Part shown: positions 59,163-64,000 of the stretch, one piece after another | Layout: every line of letters starts with the position of its first letter | How positions within the stretch are numbered: the stretch's first letter is position 1 | NCBI GenBank assembly: GCA_034766995.1 | Contig: CM068315.1 | Span: forward strand, 19,367,510 to 19,431,509 | Source: Acanthacorydalis orientalis | Taxonomy: Eukaryota; Arthropoda; Insecta; Megaloptera; Corydalidae | Length of the DNA: 64,000 bases | Direction of reading: 5' to 3' | The notes under the pieces: model-generated | Seen by the model: the letters and a program-made list of their open reading frames with translations, nothing else | Databases searched by the model: none | Told to the model about the DNA's origin: nothing | Program-made: the position numbers and the translations under genes

Positions 59163-59204
<42 letters not shown>
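59163..59204. repeat. (TA)n microsatellite
   Basis: Pure TA tract of about 21 units. Confidence 0.97.
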
Positions 59205-59209
<5 letters not shown>

Positions 59210-59294
59210 AGGTTTTTGAATGAACGTCGACCGATTCTGTGTTTTAATAATTTTTAAATAAAACACTTTTATTTTTTTATGTGATCGTTTGTTT

Positions 59295-60050
59295 AATTCG
59301 GGTATTAAGTATAAAAAATTATATCGACCAAATGGCCGCCTCTGGTCGCGCTACAAATATGGGTTCTTTCAATCACACTTTTCATGACGAAGCTTATCAT
59401 TCAGTGGCGAATCTCATTTCGACATTGTGGATTTGTAAACAAACAAAACAGTTGTTATTGGTAATCGGAAAACCCAAAAAAGATCCATGAACGATCTCTT
59501 CATCCTCGTAGAGTGATTGTTTAGTGTGCAATTTAGACTGGTGTGGTATCATTGAACCATTTTTTTCAAGATGTTGATAGAAATGTTATTACTGTTACTG
59601 GCGAACTATATCGTGCGATAAAACAAAACAACTTTATTCTTGAATTAATAAATAGGGTGTCTATAGCATATGTTGTTTAACAGGGTGGTGCCACAATACA
59701 CACAGTTTGCGCTACAATGCCAATTATGATTGATGCATTTTCTGACCGAATAATTTTAAAATTTGGTTACATCGATTAGCCATATTGTTCACCTGATTCG
59801 TCTTGATTAATTTTCTTTCTTTGAAACTGCGTAAAGGAATGGGTCTCCGCTCACATACAAATAACAATTCTACGGCTTAAGGACAACATTCAACAATAAA
59901 TCGCTAGGAGAACGGCAGAAATAATGGGAAAAGTCATAAAAAATGTAATTGAAAAAGCTTGTACTCGTAGCGCGGCCAAAAGCAGCCATTTGGCCGATAT
60001 TATTTTTCAACCTTTTGCCCTCCATACAATTAGACCGCATGCTGGGTGTC
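59295..60050 (+). mobile_element. fold-back Tc1/mariner-superfamily transposase relic
   Basis: Decayed plus-strand coding: V-D-R-N-V-I-T-V-T-G-E-L-Y-R-A-I near 59570-59620, Q-Q-G-G-A-T-I-H-T-V-C-A-T near 59675-59715 (second catalytic Asp replaced by Gly), L-K-F-G-Y-I-D and C-S-P-D-S-S near 59780. The C-terminal L-K-D-N-I-Q-Q .. A-A-K-S-S-H-L-A-D-I-I-F-Q lies at 59880-60010. The 5' portion (about 59310-59400) is an inverted copy of this C-terminal coding (G-R-A-T on the opposite strand), so the element has long inverted arms that include part of the transposase gene. Confidence 0.75.
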
Positions 60051-60333
60051 AACACCAAGGTAATTTTTTTAGATTTCTGAATTATGCAATGACCACGAAA
60101 AAATCTTAACAATTTGTTAGATTATACGACTTGTTTTTAAACTTTAATTTTTTATTAATCAAACATAATCATACACAAATTAACATAGTTTAATAGAAAT
60201 ATTGTGTTTTATTTTATTATTTATATGAATTTATTTAAAGCAAATAATGGAAAACTAACATATTTTCTATTATTATTATATAGCAATTTTTCTAAAAAAT
60301 ATGTTATTATTATAAAATTTTAATTTGTTTAAA

Positions 60334-61242
60334 TTAATGCACTTCATTTTTATATACATGTTTCGTATGATAAAGCTCAAAGAAGTCGCCAACATGTAAA
60401 CCTTGTTTACGTTCACATGTGTTCCAATAAAAGTTGTTCTCTTTCTACCACTAACATTAAAATCTGAACAAACCATACAGTTTTTAGTCTTTCCTTGGAG
60501 ATTACATCTCAGTATATGTAAGCCGCGATTCAACCTGTTCTCTTGATTAGAAATAGATTACTTTTTGAAGTGCGTGGAACTCTCCCGAAAATCGCCAACG
60601 AGTTGATCCACCAATTTATGTTGGAAATGTATGTTGTGCATAAGGCGAATATTATGTTGGATTACTAATATACATTATATACAAATTTATTACAGAAACT
60701 TGCAATTCCCAAAAAATTGCCGTCTAAATTTTAGTACCTTTCTTATAAAGCAGTAGGATGACATAAATTAACATGATTAAGATCTACATGATCACCGCTT
60801 CTCATACTTTTCGTATAATTTATTACAACTTGAGGCTTTTCTATTTCTCTTTCAATTCGTCCTCTTTCATATGTTTTCATTTTTTGCATCAATGCAAAAA
60901 AAAATCATCCTAGGTACTAATCATAGTAATTATCCTTTTATCCTTCCACGATAATACCAAGAAACAATTGAAACTGGGTTAGTAATTTACTACTTCTATA
61001 AAGCAGTGTACACGTTATAAAGGTTCGAAAAATACTTCAGATCAGAAATTTGTATACTACTCGTACGAATTAGGATAAGAGTATGATAAACATAAAATGT
61101 ATAAACACCCGATGATGTTGATGGGAGAACGCTTAGCAAAGATTTTATCTGTAAATGAAAAAATATGGGCAATGACACTGGTCGTAGAAGTAGAACATCT
61201 TTAAGCACCTGGGTAGTACAGTTGGCCTTGTGAGTGCAAAGA
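60334..61242 (-). pseudogene. piggyBac-like transposase C-terminus and terminus
   Basis: On the minus strand: L-V-D-Q-L-V-G-D-F-R-E near 60610, N-R-L-N-R-G-L-H-I-L-R, then K-T-K-N-C-M-V-C-S-D and S-G-R-K-R-T-T-F-I. After a frameshift it reads G-L-H-V-G-D-F-F-E-L-Y-H-T-K-H-V-Y and a stop at 60334. This is the piggyBac C-terminal cysteine finger (C-x-x-C-S .. G-x-R-K-x-T .. G-L-H-x-x-x-C-F-x-x-Y-H-T) with some Cys lost. At 61231-61246 TGAGTGCAAAGAGTTAA resembles the terminus of the 17833-18585 element (GAGTGCAAAGGGTTAA), so both may be the same family. Confidence 0.78.
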
Positions 61243-61339
61243 GTTAATAACACAAGATAAATAAACGATCCATAAAAAGTAATTGTGTTTTATTTAAAAA
61301 TGATTAAAAAATAAAATCGAACGAGGTTCATTCAAAGAC

Positions 61340-61344
<5 letters not shown>

Positions 61345-61395
<51 letters not shown>

Positions 61396-61397
61396 CA

Positions 61398-61477
<80 letters not shown>
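61345..61477. repeat. (TA)n and (CT)n microsatellite
   Basis: A TA tract, about eight CT units, then a second TA tract ending at the mariner start. Confidence 0.96.
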
Positions 61478-61481
<4 letters not shown>

Positions 61482-62400
61482 GTGTTGGAATTAATTCGTA
61501 GCGTTTTACAAGAGATGGCGTAGGTAGTACATTCTTCCATTGTTCCCGTTAACCAAATATTCCCCGTAAAACAGTTGTCCTTAGGGGTCAGTTTCAATAT
61601 ATGTCATTTGGTTGAAGCGTAAATAACAACACTTTGTACTTTATCGAATATGTCGAATTTCGTGCCGGATAAATTGTTTTTGCGGGTAGTTTTATTTCAT
61701 TACTTTAACATTAAGAAAAGTGCTGCCGAAAGTCATCGTATTTTAGTGGAAGTTTATGGTTACCATGCTCTAGCTGAGCAAACGTGTCGGAAGTGGTTTG
61801 CACGTTTTAAAAGTGGTGTTTCGACTTGGAAGACAAGGAATGACCCGGACAGCCGAAAATTCCGACGATGAAGAATTGGAGACACTGCTTAATGAAGACC
61901 CATGTAAAACACTTCAAGAATTGTTTGAATCGTTGGGAGTTGACTTGTCAACGGTAGGAAAACGCCTTAAAGCCATGGGAATGACCCAAAAGCAAGGAAA
62001 TTGGGTCCCGTACGAATTGAAACCGAGGGACGTTGAAAGGCGTTTTTCTACGTGTGAACTGCAGCTTCAACAGGAGAAAAGGAAGAGATTTTTGCATCGA
62101 ATTGTCACGGGCGATAAAAAGTAGATCAATTACGACAATCCCAAGCGCAGAAAGTCATGGGTTAAGCCCGGCCAACCATCAACACCAGCGGCGAAGCCAA
62201 ATATCCATGGATCCAAGCTCATGCTCTGTATTTGGTGGGATCATAAGGGTGTGATCTACTATGAGCTGCTCAAACCAAATGAAACCATCACTGGGGATCG
62301 CTACCGACTACAATTGATGCGCTTGAGCCGTGCATTGAATGAAAAACGACCGAAATACTTTGAAAGACACGACAAAGTGATTTTGCAGCACAACAATGCT
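61478..62400 (+). mobile_element. mauritiana-like mariner, 3'-truncated
   Basis: Starts TTAGGTGTTGGAATTAATTC directly after a TA tract. The ATG at 61650 gives M-S-N-F-V-P-D-K-L-F-L-R-V-V-L. The HTH is intact to about 61850, where a frameshift occurs (D-S-R-K-F), and reading resumes E-E-L-E-T-L-L-N-E-D-P-C-K-T-L. Then D-R-I-V-type: I-V-T-G-D-K-K-stop (first Asp kept, Trp to TAG at 62122), W-W-D-H-K-G-V-I-Y-Y-E-L-L-K, and I-L-Q-H-N-N-A-Q (second Asp replaced by Asn). It stops at about 62402 where unrelated sequence begins, so the third catalytic block and 3' repeat are missing. Confidence 0.9.
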
Positions 62401-62402
62401 CA

Positions 62403-62640
62403 GATTAGATTAATAAAGAAGTGTTTTCGCGGGCACTCTATAGCTCCACTGGATGAACTCCAATACACTGCCCCATCGGGGCAACTAAAAATATTCCATC
62501 AATTAGACAAATCACGATACACGAAACGACCAGGATATACGAGCGCAATTATGAGTCACAGTCCTTGATATTCCATTCAGGGGTGGGGGAGTAGCTTCCG
62601 ACTACATTATGTATAGTTTTCGTATTGTGGCTAATTATAC
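62403..62640. other. unclassified GC-richer segment
   Basis: About 240 bp, less AT-rich than its surroundings, joined abruptly to the truncated mariner. A plus-strand frame (S-I-A-P-L-D-E-L-Q-Y-T-A-P-S-G) is open to about 62568, but no motif was recognised on either strand. It could be part of another mobile element. Confidence 0.3.
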
Positions 62641-63408
62641 TTTCACGAACAAATTTTGTTTTCTCCCTAAAAACTTAATATGTCTCACTTTTTAACGCAA
62701 TGATTTTTTCTTAACAAATTTCTGATAAGGATATTAAATTATTCATGAATATTAATTTGATATTACCATCTTTGGTTTATTTATTTACATTTTCAAGACA
62801 ATATATATATATAAATATTTACATTTATTTTAATCCTCAATATAGAGATTTTGGAGTGAAAGTAACCATCTAATATTTATTGTGCCTGTGAATGAAATTA
62901 ATATGACAAATTACAAATCAATAAAAAGTTATTAGATTAATAAAAAAGCCAGTTATATTATCAATTAAATTAATATATATTTTATATTAAAAAAAAAAAC
63001 AATTTATTTTTACCTATTCACCTGTCTATTAATTCACATGCAATATCAATCAAACAAATACGATATATTTATAAAATAGTTTTTAAATTATATTTAACTT
63101 AATAGATATCAAATATAATCTTGACAATTAGTATCAACACTGATTATTTAAAAAGATTCGAGCGCATTTGAGAAGATGTATTGCTGAATATTGGTATATC
63201 TCGACCTCGAAATGTATGTTGTCTTGTTAAAAAACTAGTTATACAACAACAAAATTATTCTGTCTGACGACTAGTAGTAGAACTCATCTTTGTCTGCATC
63301 CAATTATTCAGTAATTACGAACAATCAAAGTGAGTACGAATATCGTCTTTTTTTGTGGTTTACATTATTGCGAAGAGGATTTCGGAAGCATATTTTTTTA
63401 TTTTTGTA

Positions 63409-63451
<43 letters not shown>

Positions 63452-63670
63452 CAAATGTATGTATGAATATATTAAATTTAATAATTAAGTGATGAAATTA
63501 ATATTTTGGGCATTTTCAAAATATTTCAAGGTCGTATAATATATTACATCTTTTCATGATACTATACTTATAACTTCTATAATGTTTTGTTCAATAAGTA
63601 CAAATAAGGAGCGTTTTTAATCTAGTTCTATATAGAAGAAAAATTTTATTGAATTAAGAATTAAGAAACA
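62641..63670. other. no gene recognised
   Basis: AT-rich sequence with a TA tract at 63413-63451. Confidence 0.5.
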
Positions 63671-63679
63671 ATTGAACGG

Positions 63680-63780
63680 ATTGGATCCTGAATCAAAAAA
63701 AAAAAAGTTCGTATACGATTTGAAATTGAAACTTCGCTGATTATTTTTTGCAGAAAACGGAGAGAGAGACACTACATACT
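63680..63780 (-). mobile_element. mariner 3' end fragment
   Basis: TTGGATCCTGAATCAAAA, then GTTCGTATACGATTTGAAATTGAAACTT (split here by position) and GCAGAAAACGG, match the low-coordinate end of the 1262-2163 mariner. No coding remains. Confidence 0.72.
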
Positions 63781-63854
63781 TTTGAGGTATTTAACTAAAC
63801 AGATAGTCAATAACAGATTCAATACAGTAATGCTGCTCTGGAAATAAAATAAAA

Positions 63855-63858
<4 letters not shown>

Positions 63859-63924
<66 letters not shown>

Positions 63925-63928
63925 AATA
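63859..63928. repeat. (TA)n microsatellite
   Basis: TA tract of about 30 units with one TG interruption near its end. Confidence 0.97.
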
Positions 63929-64000
63929 GGTGATTCAATTTAAGCTTCCGCATACAAGTATTAAAAAAATTAAAAAATGAAAAAGTAACAATTTTTTTAA

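Overview
This is an AT-rich insect nuclear sequence, probably from a hymenopteran such as an ant. The organism is inferred from the mix of mariner, piggyBac, Tigger and Harbinger relics, the very AT-rich background with more than thirty (TA)n tracts, and one recognisable host gene. No bacterial-type operon, CRISPR array, rRNA or tRNA gene was seen.

The only confident host gene is on the minus strand. Two exons (16587-16679, then 13432-13711) encode a single LIM zinc-binding domain of the hillarin/LTD-1 (LIM plus transglutaminase-like) type. All eight zinc ligands are present and the splice sites are clean. The downstream transglutaminase-like exons were not found in the 13.4 kb to the left, so the gene continues through a very long, transposon-filled intron or leaves the window. 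A GC-richer island at 22.4-22.9 kb is a possible promoter or 5' UTR. Three short plus-strand exon-like cassettes (19615-19692, 23831-23932, 47066-47131) share reading phase; the first two resemble each other.

Almost everything else is a graveyard of cut-and-paste DNA transposons. 0-12.8 kb: piggyBac remnant, several mariners, a TTAA-flanked MITE inside a mariner, a Tigger relic, Harbinger copies and a second TTAA element. 13-31 kb: the LIM gene, mariners of at least four types, a piggyBac deletion derivative and deleted mariner copies. 32-44 kb: a DD37D maT-like element, an RTE-type LINE tail, the second copy of the TTAA MITE, a DUF4817-type transposase relic, a piggyBac C-terminus and a mariner whose catalytic domain is still fully open. 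45-64 kb: a split mariner, a composite mariner unit matching 3.9-5.8 kb in inverted orientation, more deleted mariners, a second Tigger relic, a fold-back Tc1-like relic, a piggyBac C-terminus and a truncated mariner.

Most transposases are broken by stops and frameshifts. Two mariner families appear as short copies sharing the same internal deletion, so they have spread as MITEs. Many mariner ends abut (TA)n tracts, linking TA target sites to microsatellites.
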